From the NCBI GenBank assembly GCA_027625095.1, contig JAQBXN010000003.1, positions 62,001 through 126,000 on the forward strand: a DNA stretch of 64,000 nucleotides, read 5' to 3'. How positions within the stretch are numbered: the first letter of the stretch is position 1; the number at the start of each line of letters is the position of its first letter. The notes under the pieces are model-generated. The model saw nothing but the letters and a program-made list of their open reading frames with translations. It was not told the DNA's origin and ran no database searches. The stretch is from Planctomycetota bacterium (lineage in GTDB: Bacteria; Planctomycetota; PUPC01; JACPCR01). Positions 26,560 through 35,512 of this stretch are shown here, piece after piece. A program made the position numbers and the translations under genes.

Positions 26560-27609
26560 TTAGAAGCTGTAAATCATCTGGACGCCGATGACGTTTTGAT
26601 CGTCTTCGGTGTTCGCTCCCTGATCTCCGTTGAAGTTGCTCGGATTTGTCTCATCGTGGCGGAATTCGAGACGCACCATGAGGTTTTCAGTCACCTTGCA
26701 GTGACCAGTGAAGGTGACCTCCCAGTTGTACTTGCCGGCCAGGACAGTGCCCCTTTCCTGATCGTCTACGTATTCCAATCGGGCCGATAAACCATACATG
26801 TCGGTCAGCCAGTGGATGGCGCTGATCCCGATGCCCCAGAAATTGGCATCTCTTGTTCCAGTTGGGTTCTCGGCGCCGGTGTAAGTGAATTCGATGTAAC
26901 CCGAAGTCTGCTCGGACAGGTCATAACTGGACCAGGCATTGATGGCGAGAGTCTTGTCGCTCTCATTAGCACCCTCAGCGCCATAGTTGAACTGAATACT
27001 GTTCGTCCAAGCCTCAGTGACGCTGCAGGTGACCATACCTTCGAGGGTCTTGCCGTGGTTGGTGTCCACGTTTTTGTTGGCGCCGTTGGTCAAGCCGAGG
27101 GCGACGTCCAGATTATCAGAAACAGAGTATGTAGCGCGGACACCAACGTGGGTAAACGGGACGATGCGCCACTGGAGGCTGTGGGTCATGTGGTTGTTGT
27201 AGATAGTCTCGTTGACTTCCATGCCCAGAAGGGAGGCCATGCGGCCGGCCTGGAATTTAAGACCGTTACCAACATCCGTCTTCCAGGTGAGGTATGCCTC
27301 TTCAGCGGCAATGTCATCGCCGGCATTAGAGCCGAAATCCAAAGTAGCCTGATTGAAGAAACTGAGCTTCAGATCGAATCCAACCGGATCTGCCTCAATA
27401 TGCGTATTGAGCTGAGCCAGTCCCATCTGAAAGGTGTCCTCCGCATTCCAAATCCCAAGCACCTTGCTGTTGTTATTGGCTCCTTTGCCGGGATCATTCG
27501 TATTGTGAATGTACCCAACATCAATAAGACCAGAGAACTCGACATCTGCCGCGCGGGCAGTTCCACACAGAAGACTCACACCTGCAAGTAGAGATAAAAA
27601 TCTATTCAT
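26560..27609 (-). CDS. Outer-membrane beta-barrel porin (OmpL-like, bbp2 type)
   Basis: Probable outer-membrane channel. The signal peptide MNRFLSLLAGVSLLCGTARA is cleaved before ADVEFSGLIDVGYI. The rest is a series of alternating beta strands rich in Tyr, Gly and Asn. The protein ends in MIYSF with the C-terminal Phe used by the barrel-assembly machinery. The pattern fits the putative beta-barrel porin-2 family (PF07642). A very strong GGAGGAGAGG ribosome-binding site and a strong terminator point to high expression as a monocistronic unit. The transported solute is unknown. Confidence 0.85.
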   Translation of the reverse strand: MNRFLSLLAGVSLLCGTARAADVEFSGLIDVGYIHNTNDPGKGANNNSKVLGIWNAEDTFQMGLAQLNTHIEADPVGFDLKLSFFNQATLDFGSNAGDDIAAEEAYLTWKTDVGNGLKFQAGRMASLLGMEVNETIYNNHMTHSLQWRIVPFTHVGVRATYSVSDNLDVALGLTNGANKNVDTNHGKTLEGMVTCSVTEAWTNSIQFNYGAEGANESDKTLAINAWSSYDLSEQTSGYIEFTYTGAENPTGTRDANFWGIGISAIHWLTDMYGLSARLEYVDDQERGTVLAGKYNWEVTFTGHCKVTENLMVRLEFRHDETNPSNFNGDQGANTEDDQNVIGVQMIYSF

Positions 27610-27986
27610 AACCTCTCCTCCCTCAGCTTTTTCTGAAAATCATTTCCATCAAAAGCCACAACGTGACAAAAGGACGCTCTTGCAGTGCAACAAAACGTTC
27701 CAAAGCGCCGGAATAAATATCAAACCATTACGCCATACGACCCGGAGGCCTGGTATCGCATCGCATGTGCCATGCTTGCAGGACAACCGAAACATTTAAG
27801 GATATGAAGTTGTGTGGAGGGAGTGAGGGAGGCTGATTCACAAACTCGGGCAAATCATCAAAGCTACAGGTGGCCGAGTTCATGGGAGTAACGGCTTTAT
27901 CGTGGTGCCCCCGCTCCGCGAAAGCTCTGAAGACTCCCCGCGGAGCGTGCATACCACGGCAGGCGCGTGCCCAATCGTTGGCCCCA
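27610..27986. other. 377-bp gap containing a palindromic element
   Basis: No gene is seen. The only structure is the hairpin element at 27901-27958, listed separately. The rest is the porin leader and promoter region. Confidence 0.4.
27901..27958. repeat. Imperfect palindromic element related to 20772-20852
   Basis: Inner stem CGCTCCGCG (27912-27920) pairs exactly with CGCGGAGCG (27939-27947). Outer arms CGTGGT (27901-27906) and ACCACG (27953-27958) also pair. The inner stem shares CTCCGCG/CGCGGAG with the 20772-20852 element. It lies just after the 27987 gene. Confidence 0.5.
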
Positions 27987-30900
27987 TCATTCAATCACGA
28001 GAATTCGGTAATCGTGTTTCTTGATTAAAAGCTTGAATCCCCCGGCAACATCCCCGTCAACGACATTCGCTTTTTCAAAATCTTTTGCGCGGGCATCCTT
28101 CCCAATTTCGAGTTTGTCCGCGTTAAGCTTGATGATGCACTCTCCGCCCTCCCCGTAATCGGTGACCACGACCAGCGCTTTACCGTTGCGTGATATCGCA
28201 AGCGTGCGCGCATCCACTGTCTTCGATTCTACCGTCACTGGATGGTCAGCCTGCCAGTAATTGTAAACGTGGCAGCCCTCCTCTCCGTAGCCAAATTTGA
28301 AGAGGCGTTCATAAATCTGGGTATCCGATTGCGGCTGCCAGTTGAATGTCTGGATCTCATGGACGAGACAGACTCCCAGCCGTGTTCGCCACATGTGCTC
28401 ACAGCGTGGGTCTTGTGGATCCGGATGGCCACCGGCCAGAATGGTCGGCCACGCGCCGACCTGGCGTCCGAGAGTTTCGGCAACAGTCAGGTCAGGCGAA
28501 AAACGATCCTGGAAATCTTCGTAACCGTACTTCCATTCCCAGTCCATATTGCAGTTCCCAAACGAAAGCACGGGGACGATCATCGTGTTCGTCATGTGCG
28601 AAAGCGTGAGGAACGGTTTCCGGGTTTCGGGCAGATCCTTGCCCTCGTTGTGGAACATGATCGCCGTTCGTTTGATGAGACTGCGCAGATGTAAGAGCCC
28701 CATACCGGGATGCCAGCGGCCCTTCTCATCCTGCCAGGCATTGCCCACCACCGGATCGTAATTGGCGGAAAGGAACGTGTTATCCCAATAAACGCCCTCG
28801 AAACAGATGAGCATCTTCTTGTAATACCAGAGCGAGAAATCCACGAAGCTCTTCGATGGGCTGACGTCATAGCCAACCGCTCCAGCGGGAGACCATTCGC
28901 GATTGAACCAGGCGTAACGCAGCCACTCGTCCTGAAACGTCTTGAATTCGGGCGCATGAAAACCGACGCCACGTGCATTGGTGTATCCAAATACACGTGA
29001 GCCTTCGCTCCATGGGGATGTCTTGGCCACATGCATGCCGGCGCGGACATGCGCCAGGAAGCTTTCTTCAGTGCGCGTCAGGAGCTCTTTCTTTTGCATC
29101 AGCTTTTTCATCCATGCATCGATGTATGGAAGGTCCCACTCGCCGGTGATTCGAGCCTTCTTGAGCGCTTCGAAGTAGGAATAATCTTTGTCGAATGGAT
29201 ACGCGTCGTAACTGATGCCACCCCAATAGAAGGTGGCTCCCATCCAACGGACGGGACGCGAGCCCTCCGGACTTTTGGTGCCTGTCCAGCGACGCCACCC
29301 TTCGGGCATCGGCTTGGTCGGCGTCGCCTGAAGGCCAAAGACAATCTCATGTTCCTCATCAAGCTCGACCGGTTTGTTGATGAGGTTCACGCGCATTTCG
29401 AGAGTGTCGCCGCTGCGAACGAGCTCGATCATTGGCTTGTCATCGTCGAGCGACATCCCCTTATCAGTGTCAGCGAAGAAACAGATTCCTCGCTCGGCCT
29501 CGCCCACCCATACGTAAGGAAAAAACGCGCCGATGATGTCGAGTTTGTTGGCTTTGCTGCTGTCCCACACAGATCCTTCGCCCCTGGGCACAAAGCCGGC
29601 GTAGTTATGCCTGAGGCCATCACCCACTGAATGCATGTAGCCCGCCTCGGAATCCTTGAGCGGGATGCTGAAAGTCAGACGATCAATCTTTTCCCCCCCT
29701 TCAGAACGGAGCTTCAGCTTAACGAGCATCATGCCGTCGTAATCCCACGTGGTCTGCATTCGTGCGTTGAGCGGGCCTGCCTCCCAGGCAGACTCGCCAA
29801 CCACTTCCGTTGCCTTTCGGCTCGACGTTTTCCATGGCAGGGAAACCGCTACCGGCTTCAAACCATCCGAATCTACCTCCCATTTCATCGGGCCAGTGAG
29901 CAATTGAACGCCCTGACTCCTCACTGAGTTCCACAGGCCGGACTCACCGTGTTGATGCTCGCGCAGCACGCACTTCACGGTCTGGTCACTCACTTCAAGC
30001 GGCGTAAACGGCGGGATTACCTCGTCGCTGAAACCGAGCTTGTTGTTTTCCCACTCGAAACGCTTTCGCTCGAATGCCTGGAGGATCGGCTTATCGGGAA
30101 CCCCTCCTTCGCCTTTCAAGAACAGGGCAAGCTCATACTGGCCTTCCGGTAACTCAGGTATTGACAGGACGCCTTCGTAAACATCCTTCACGAAGTTCAA
30201 ATCATGGGACCAGATACCGGATTCCGAATTTTGATTTTCCTCCTTCCAGATTACCGCCCGCGCGCCCGACACCTTGTCCTTCAGTTCCAAGCCAGATATG
30301 TCCGCCCGTAGCCGAATCCTGCTTAGTGAAGGGTAATACTTGAACTGCAGAGAGACGGCCCGCCGCTGCTCTTCGCTAATCAACCAGACAGTTTTCGGCG
30401 GGTGCATGCTCCACCGGAAATGGCGTGAAAACCAAACCTTCGAAGCGTCCGGATTCGTTACCATTATCTTGCACGTGTGGATGCCCTCAGGCCCGCCGTC
30501 TCTGCCCTTAAGCACAATCTCCCTGGTCTCGCCGGTCGGAATGGTGAGTGTTTGTTTCAGCTCATCCGCCGGATTGTGATGCCAGTGGTCTGCGAGGTGC
30601 ACATTCACGGTGAGTGGCTCAGCCCCCGGATTTCGGACAGAAAGTTTGATGACCGGGACATCGGCTTCCTGGAGCGATTGCATCTGAACGACTGGCGCAT
30701 CTGCATCCCAGCTCACCAGAGGCATGGACGGTTGATCGATGTAACTCGCCCCGACCGATTCCCATTGAGTCTGTTCGGCAGGGCGCCGCCAGTTGCGCGC
30801 GATGCGAATCCCCCAGGTAAGCTTTAGGTCGCTCTCAACCACATCAAGGCTTTCGAACGGAATAGCAATCTCCACCTGCCACCAGCCATCCTTAAGCTGG

Positions 30901-31409
30901 TGTTTGAGTTCCCATTTCGGGATGCGCCAATTGAAGTCCACCGGATTCTGCTTGTTGTCTGGATCAACCGCGCGGTCGTAAAGAGTCCCGCGGCCGTTGG
31001 TAATCAGGTGATAGAAAGTCCGCGGCCCGTGCTTTCGTTCACGCTTCGGATCGATGGCGAGCTCGATCGAGTCGTCATGAAAAGCGGCAATGATGTCTCG
31101 TTTACCATCGGGCACCGCACGGTTGAGGATGCGACCGTCCGGTGGTGATTCGGTCTTTAATGCAATGAAGAGTTGTTTACCGTCACTGCCCACCCAGAAG
31201 ATGGCAGTGCGAGGCGTTACCGTAAGCGAGCCATGACCGATCAGACCAATGTTGCGGGTTGCATCCTGCCATTCATCTTCGTGAATCAGCCCATCAATTT
31301 GGGGCGCTGAGTTCATCAATGGCTGGGAGACGCGAGGGTTCGCAAACTCGGCGGTGAGGGCGGTAAGGATAATCGGAAGGAGGGCAGACAGGGCGATGGT
31401 TTGTTTCAT
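27987..31409 (-). CDS. Large secreted CBM9-like protein with putative glycoside hydrolase region
   Basis: A 1140-residue exported protein. After the signal peptide (MKQTIALSALLPIILTAL...) residues about 30-220 resemble a CBM9-like carbohydrate-binding domain (QIDGLIHEDEWQDA; DDSIELAIDP). Beta-rich domains follow to about 600. From about 700 there is a TIM-barrel-like part with VRWMGATFYWGGISYDAYPF, FEGVYWDNTF and MNCDWEW-like aromatic/acidic motifs. The final ~90 residues are a beta domain. The arrangement resembles DUF6067-type glycoside hydrolase-like proteins of PVC bacteria. Catalysis is not proven; candidate acids are in the VYWDNT region. It probably acts on a complex glycan outside the cytoplasm. 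Confidence 0.65.
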   Translation of the reverse strand: MKQTIALSALLPIILTALTAEFANPRVSQPLMNSAPQIDGLIHEDEWQDATRNIGLIGHGSLTVTPRTAIFWVGSDGKQLFIALKTESPPDGRILNRAVPDGKRDIIAAFHDDSIELAIDPKRERKHGPRTFYHLITNGRGTLYDRAVDPDNKQNPVDFNWRIPKWELKHQLKDGWWQVEIAIPFESLDVVESDLKLTWGIRIARNWRRPAEQTQWESVGASYIDQPSMPLVSWDADAPVVQMQSLQEADVPVIKLSVRNPGAEPLTVNVHLADHWHHNPADELKQTLTIPTGETREIVLKGRDGGPEGIHTCKIMVTNPDASKVWFSRHFRWSMHPPKTVWLISEEQRRAVSLQFKYYPSLSRIRLRADISGLELKDKVSGARAVIWKEENQNSESGIWSHDLNFVKDVYEGVLSIPELPEGQYELALFLKGEGGVPDKPILQAFERKRFEWENNKLGFSDEVIPPFTPLEVSDQTVKCVLREHQHGESGLWNSVRSQGVQLLTGPMKWEVDSDGLKPVAVSLPWKTSSRKATEVVGESAWEAGPLNARMQTTWDYDGMMLVKLKLRSEGGEKIDRLTFSIPLKDSEAGYMHSVGDGLRHNYAGFVPRGEGSVWDSSKANKLDIIGAFFPYVWVGEAERGICFFADTDKGMSLDDDKPMIELVRSGDTLEMRVNLINKPVELDEEHEIVFGLQATPTKPMPEGWRRWTGTKSPEGSRPVRWMGATFYWGGISYDAYPFDKDYSYFEALKKARITGEWDLPYIDAWMKKLMQKKELLTRTEESFLAHVRAGMHVAKTSPWSEGSRVFGYTNARGVGFHAPEFKTFQDEWLRYAWFNREWSPAGAVGYDVSPSKSFVDFSLWYYKKMLICFEGVYWDNTFLSANYDPVVGNAWQDEKGRWHPGMGLLHLRSLIKRTAIMFHNEGKDLPETRKPFLTLSHMTNTMIVPVLSFGNCNMDWEWKYGYEDFQDRFSPDLTVAETLGRQVGAWPTILAGGHPDPQDPRCEHMWRTRLGVCLVHEIQTFNWQPQSDTQIYERLFKFGYGEEGCHVYNYWQADHPVTVESKTVDARTLAISRNGKALVVVTDYGEGGECIIKLNADKLEIGKDARAKDFEKANVVDGDVAGGFKLLIKKHDYRILVIE

Positions 31410-31661
31410 ACTTCAGATGACTCAGGGTATTCGGGCGACTGAATCGGTATCATGCAATCCAACGGGGCCACCGCACAAATGGACCAACATTGGTTTGAAT
31501 TGTGCGTAAGGAGCTGGGTGAATGCACTGCAAGGGGCTTGAACGGCCAGAAAGGCTAGAATCAGCCGTTCAACTGTCATTGAGGCAGAAATATTTGACCC
31601 CTGGTCTCGGCTATTCTCGGAAGAATTCGTCAGTGGTACAGATGGCACAGAAAGGAATTTC

Positions 31662-32522
31662 ATGAAGTCGTATAAGCTTTTTCGGGCCTTGGGGATAGAC
31701 GTAAAAGTCCATCAGACGTTCCTGTGGCTGCTGGCCTTCTACGCATTCACGGGCCTGATGGATGGCGGGGTGGCAGGGGCAATTACTCAGGCGGTTTGGA
31801 TTATTATTGTATTCGGGATCGTCACTCTTCATGAATTCGGCCACGGTCTGGCGGCCCTTCACTTCGGCATACCAGTATTGGATATCACTCTCATGCCCCT
31901 TGGAGGTATGGCCCGCATGGCATACATGCCGAGGAATCCGTGGCAGGAGCTCGTTATCGCCATCGCCGGTCCTGCGGTGAATTTCGTGTTGGCAGGATTA
32001 GCGCTACTGCTGATCCCTGGCCGCCCTGAAAGCAACCCGTTTTTCGTCATCAATGCCGCGCTCCTTCTGTTTAATCTGGTCCCGGCATTTCCCATGGATG
32101 GCGGCCGGGTGCTGAGAGCCTGGCTGGCCTCCAGGATGGATTACATAGAAGCGACACGGAAAGCAGTAAAGGTGGCCAAATACGCCTGTCTCGGGCTGTT
32201 TATTTATGGTTTTTCGGTCGGGCAGTTCATGGTCTGCCTGATCGCCATATTCATTTATTTCGCCGGCAAGGCTGAGCTTTACTCTGTCCAGGCACAGAAT
32301 TGGGAACGCCGTTTCTACGAATCTTCGCCTCAGTGGAAGCAGTGGCAGGAAGCCCAGGCAGCAAACGCCGCCGGCCATCGAGATGCCCCAGCAGACGGTG
32401 GAGATAAACTTCCGCTTCAAAACTATGAACGACGAATTGAAGAGCTCAAAAAGAGCGGGGAGAAGGTTCAAGTCATTTACTCTGACGGCAAGGTACTCGG
32501 AGTGCTACGACAGAAAGATTAA
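31662..32522 (+). CDS. Site-2 protease family membrane metallopeptidase (M50)
   Basis: Zinc protease cutting substrates inside the membrane. The HExxH motif is HEFGH (His57, Glu58, His61) in a helix. The second metal motif is NLVPAFPMDGGR, with Asp146. About six hydrophobic helices cover the first ~210 residues. A charged cytoplasmic tail of about 70 residues follows, without a clear CBS or PDZ domain; it ends with a short beta-rich piece (EKVQVIYSDGKVLGVLR). An AAAGGA site precedes the ATG. It resembles rhomboid-unrelated SpoIVFB-like S2Ps. The target is unknown. moaA follows after 90 bp. Confidence 0.9.
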   Translation: MKSYKLFRALGIDVKVHQTFLWLLAFYAFTGLMDGGVAGAITQAVWIIIVFGIVTLHEFGHGLAALHFGIPVLDITLMPLGGMARMAYMPRNPWQELVIAIAGPAVNFVLAGLALLLIPGRPESNPFFVINAALLLFNLVPAFPMDGGRVLRAWLASRMDYIEATRKAVKVAKYACLGLFIYGFSVGQFMVCLIAIFIYFAGKAELYSVQAQNWERRFYESSPQWKQWQEAQAANAAGHRDAPADGGDKLPLQNYERRIEELKKSGEKVQVIYSDGKVLGVLRQKD

Positions 32523-32612
32523 TCGCAGGATAAAGATGTCCGGCGAGCGCGATGCGAACGTATCCCTCCAAAGTAAGATGCCACTGTTACCCACACTCAC
32601 GGAAGGACTCCG

Positions 32613-33659
32613 ATGTTAGTGAATATTGAACGGCACGTATCGGCCGCACCGCGCGCGTCAGACGGGCCATTGCCCAACCTTCTGATCGACGGTCTGGGGC
32701 GTGTCATTAACAGCCTGCGAATATCAGTGACCGACCGCTGTAACTTTCGATGCACCTACTGCATGCCGGAAGAGGTTGATTTCATGCAGAGGGATCTTCT
32801 GCTCTCGTTCGAAGAAATCACCCGGTTTGTTCGGATTGTCGCTCCGCTCGGCATCAACAAGCTACGCCTTACCGGTGGTGAACCACTCGTTCGAAAAAAT
32901 TTGCCCGAACTGATTCGGCAGCTAAACACAATCGATGGCATCAATGACATTGGCATGACGACCAACGGTTTCTTTCTGAAGGAGCATGCCCAGTCGCTGA
33001 AAGAGGCCGGGCTGCATCGAATCAATGTAAGCCTCGACACACTGGTCACAGAAAAATTTGTCGAAATAACCAGACGGGACGCATTGCAGAATGTCCTGGA
33101 CGGAATCCGTGCTGCCGACGAAGCCGGTTTTACACCCATTAAGATTAACGCAGTCGCCATTCGTGGATTCACGGAGGACGAGATTCCGGGCTTCGCCGAA
33201 CTGGCCAGAAATCATGGTCACCAGATCCGTTTTATTGAGTTTATGCCACTTGATGCCGACAATCTCTGGGAAAATCAGAAGGTCCTGCCAGGACGTGAAA
33301 TCATCGAGCGGATCAATGCCATCTATCCCATTGAACCGGTCCACAACAGCCAGAAAGAGCCGGCGACCCTTTACCGGTTCAAGGATAGAAAAGGCGGCGA
33401 TATCGGGATCATTCCATCAGTAACCGAGCCCTTCTGTGATCATTGCAATCGCATCCGGATCACCTCGGACGGAAAACTGCGTACTTGTCTTTTTTCCAAC
33501 AGCGAAACCGATCTCCGCAGCATGTTGCGAAGCGATGCCGGGGACGATGCCATAGCGCATCAGGTAGTCGAAGCTGTTCGCAACAAAGAGCCGGGCCACA
33601 AAATAAACCAACCGGATTTTATTAAGCCGCAGCGAGCCATGTTTTCTATTGGGGGCTGA
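32613..33659 (+). CDS. moaA: GTP 3',8-cyclase, molybdenum cofactor synthesis
   Basis: Radical SAM enzyme making 3',8-cyclo-GTP, the first step of molybdopterin synthesis. The N-terminal cluster motif is CNFRCTYC (Cys43, Cys47, Cys50). The second cluster binds in FCDHCNRIRITSDGKLRTC near residues 273-290. The chain ends in the family's Gly-Gly (FSIGG), needed for catalysis. GGAAGGA lies 7 nt before the ATG. No moaC or other cofactor genes are adjacent. The triple-Rieske gene starts 59 bp downstream, which hints at a shared redox role. Confidence 0.96.
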   Translation: MLVNIERHVSAAPRASDGPLPNLLIDGLGRVINSLRISVTDRCNFRCTYCMPEEVDFMQRDLLLSFEEITRFVRIVAPLGINKLRLTGGEPLVRKNLPELIRQLNTIDGINDIGMTTNGFFLKEHAQSLKEAGLHRINVSLDTLVTEKFVEITRRDALQNVLDGIRAADEAGFTPIKINAVAIRGFTEDEIPGFAELARNHGHQIRFIEFMPLDADNLWENQKVLPGREIIERINAIYPIEPVHNSQKEPATLYRFKDRKGGDIGIIPSVTEPFCDHCNRIRITSDGKLRTCLFSNSETDLRSMLRSDAGDDAIAHQVVEAVRNKEPGHKINQPDFIKPQRAMFSIGG

Positions 33660-33718
33660 GGGCGGATAAACTCGACTTACGCATCATCATTTTCAGACAA
33701 CATCATCGGAGGTTACAC

Positions 33719-34807
33719 ATGGGTGACTTAATCAGAGTCGCCGGAAAAGAAGAGCTTCAGCCTGGTCAGTGCATGAAGGTCAGGGTCAGCAACCAGGATC
33801 TCGCTCTTTTCAATGTAGACGGCAAATTTTATGCGATTGACGACATGTGCCCTCATGCAGGCGGGCCGCTTTCCGAAGGTTTCATAGACGGTGAAAGTGT
33901 CATCTGCCCCTGGCACGGCTGGGAATTCAACGTGAAATCCGGCGCCTGCCGGGTGGTTGGCCTCGAACAAAAGACTTATCCAGTTCAAGTGGAAGGCGAC
34001 GATATTCTGGTGAGTACCGAGCCTAGCCCGATTGAAGACCCCGCGGATGAAGAAGTCACCAAGTCCATCGAAGCGACATGTGGTCAGGACACCCAAACGC
34101 AGGCAGACCCGGCCCTGGAATTCGTCAGAGTTGCTGCTGAAGGTGAAATTGAAAATGGGCGGTCAAAGGTCTGCGAAATCAACAGGCGTCATGTCGCCGT
34201 CTACAATGTTGAGGGCAAGCACCATGCCATTGACGATTACTGCCCGCATGCCGGGGGCTCACTCTCCGATGGATGGGTTGAAAAGAATTGTGCAGTCTGC
34301 CCCTTACACGGTTATGAATTCAGCCTGGAAAACGGCGAGAGTCCGTACGGTTACATTAACGACACTTTTGAGGTCAAAGTGGAAAACGGCGAGGTCTTCG
34401 TCTGCACGACCCCTCGGCCCGACCCGACAAAGGTGGAAGCTGCGAGCAAAGAAATCAAGGAAGAGCCGGCCGTTGAACCTGAACAAGCTAAGACGCCCGG
34501 GGGACTGACGTTTATCCGTGTCGCTGCCGTGTGCGAACTGGAAGAAAAGCGTGGCAAGTTCGTTGAAGCCGGCAAGAAGAAAGTCGCTCTGTTCAAGGTC
34601 GCAGAAGAGATCTATGCAGTAGACGACATCTGCCCGCACATGGGCGCGCCGCTGTCAGACGGTTTTGTTGAGGGCAAGAGCGTCATGTGCGGCTGGCATG
34701 CCTGGGAGTTCAGCCTGGAGAATGGTGAATGCCCCTTTGGTATGAGCATCCCCACGTACCAGGTCAAGATTGATGGAGACGATGTCCTGGTTGGCGTGGA
34801 AGCTTAA
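33719..34807 (+). CDS. Protein with three tandem Rieske [2Fe-2S] domains
   Basis: Electron-transfer protein made of three NirD/ferredoxin-like Rieske domains of about 105 residues, joined by acidic linkers. Each keeps the full ligand set: Cys44/His46 and Cys63/His66; Cys175/His177 and Cys194/His197; Cys305/His307 and Cys324/His327. The motifs read CPHAGG..CPWH, CPHAGG..CPLH and CPHMGA..CGWH. There is no signal peptide, so it should be cytoplasmic. GGAGG lies just upstream of the ATG. It has no catalytic oxygenase domain. Single-domain Rieske ferredoxins are common, whereas three intact copies in one chain are unusual. A strong hairpin follows the stop. Confidence 0.93.
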   Translation: MGDLIRVAGKEELQPGQCMKVRVSNQDLALFNVDGKFYAIDDMCPHAGGPLSEGFIDGESVICPWHGWEFNVKSGACRVVGLEQKTYPVQVEGDDILVSTEPSPIEDPADEEVTKSIEATCGQDTQTQADPALEFVRVAAEGEIENGRSKVCEINRRHVAVYNVEGKHHAIDDYCPHAGGSLSDGWVEKNCAVCPLHGYEFSLENGESPYGYINDTFEVKVENGEVFVCTTPRPDPTKVEAASKEIKEEPAVEPEQAKTPGGLTFIRVAAVCELEEKRGKFVEAGKKKVALFKVAEEIYAVDDICPHMGAPLSDGFVEGKSVMCGWHAWEFSLENGECPFGMSIPTYQVKIDGDDVLVGVEA

Positions 34808-34816
34808 GCCGGGGAA

Positions 34817-34850
34817 GTCCAGGTTCGAAGTGTCTGGCTTCGATCCGGAC
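34817..34850 (+). terminator. Stem-loop after the triple-Rieske gene
   Basis: GTCC-A-GG-T-TCGAAG pairs with CTTCGA-T-CC-GGAC around a 7-nt loop, starting 10 nt after the stop. No T-tract follows, so termination or 3'-end protection is possible but not certain. Confidence 0.5.
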
Positions 34851-34966
34851 TGCACCCCCGTGCCTATCAACCATCAACCATTACTCTTGATGTATCTTCT
34901 GAACTTTGAGGTGATGCATACTGGTGCTAGAATGCTTCGACCTTCGATTAACCCGCAACCTTTCTC

Positions 34967-35416
34967 ATGCGCCGCATTCCAGGACTTTTCATCACGCTCT
35001 TCTTGCTGACGGTCGTGCTCAGCCTAGCCTTTTTTCTGGCCTTGAATGAGCCGCCCACGAGGCCCGCTGAAGCAGGCCTGGGTGAGTTCGCGCTGATTGC
35101 ACTTGGATTCACCATGTGCCTCATGCTGGCTTACCTCGGTTATACGAGCTACCGGGCGGCCTCACTCATCTATCAGCATGGTTCAAGATTCACAGAGGCC
35201 CAGCACAAAAAAACTATCAAACGCCTGGTCAAGACACTCGCGTCAAACGACAAAGTGAAAGCAATGCGGGCCGCACGGCTGCTTGGCGAATTAACGGACA
35301 CCGGCGAAGTCGGGCCCGGACTTGAAATTCAGGAAGGCAAACCAGGGTGGCAACGCTGGAACGACTGGTGGCTGGAACACAGGAGCACCACCCACGCCAG
35401 TGAGGATCGGTCTTAG
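34967..35416 (+). CDS. Small membrane protein, unknown function
   Basis: A 149-residue protein with two hydrophobic helices (about residues 5-27 and 40-62). A basic cytoplasmic helical segment follows (KKTIKRLVKTLASNDKVKAM), resembling one HEAT-like repeat, then a Trp-rich tail. It is not recognised as a named family. The spacing to its neighbours (about 160 bp before, and convergent to the Mur ligase after) suggests its own transcript. Confidence 0.6.
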   Translation: MRRIPGLFITLFLLTVVLSLAFFLALNEPPTRPAEAGLGEFALIALGFTMCLMLAYLGYTSYRAASLIYQHGSRFTEAQHKKTIKRLVKTLASNDKVKAMRAARLLGELTDTGEVGPGLEIQEGKPGWQRWNDWWLEHRSTTHASEDRS

Positions 35417-35512
35417 GAAGAATAGTTGATGGTTGTTTGCGCCTGGGCTGGTCATGGCGTCAGGCTGTGAGGCGGTTGATGACGAAATTCTGCGGAGTTT
35501 ACGAACCGCTCT

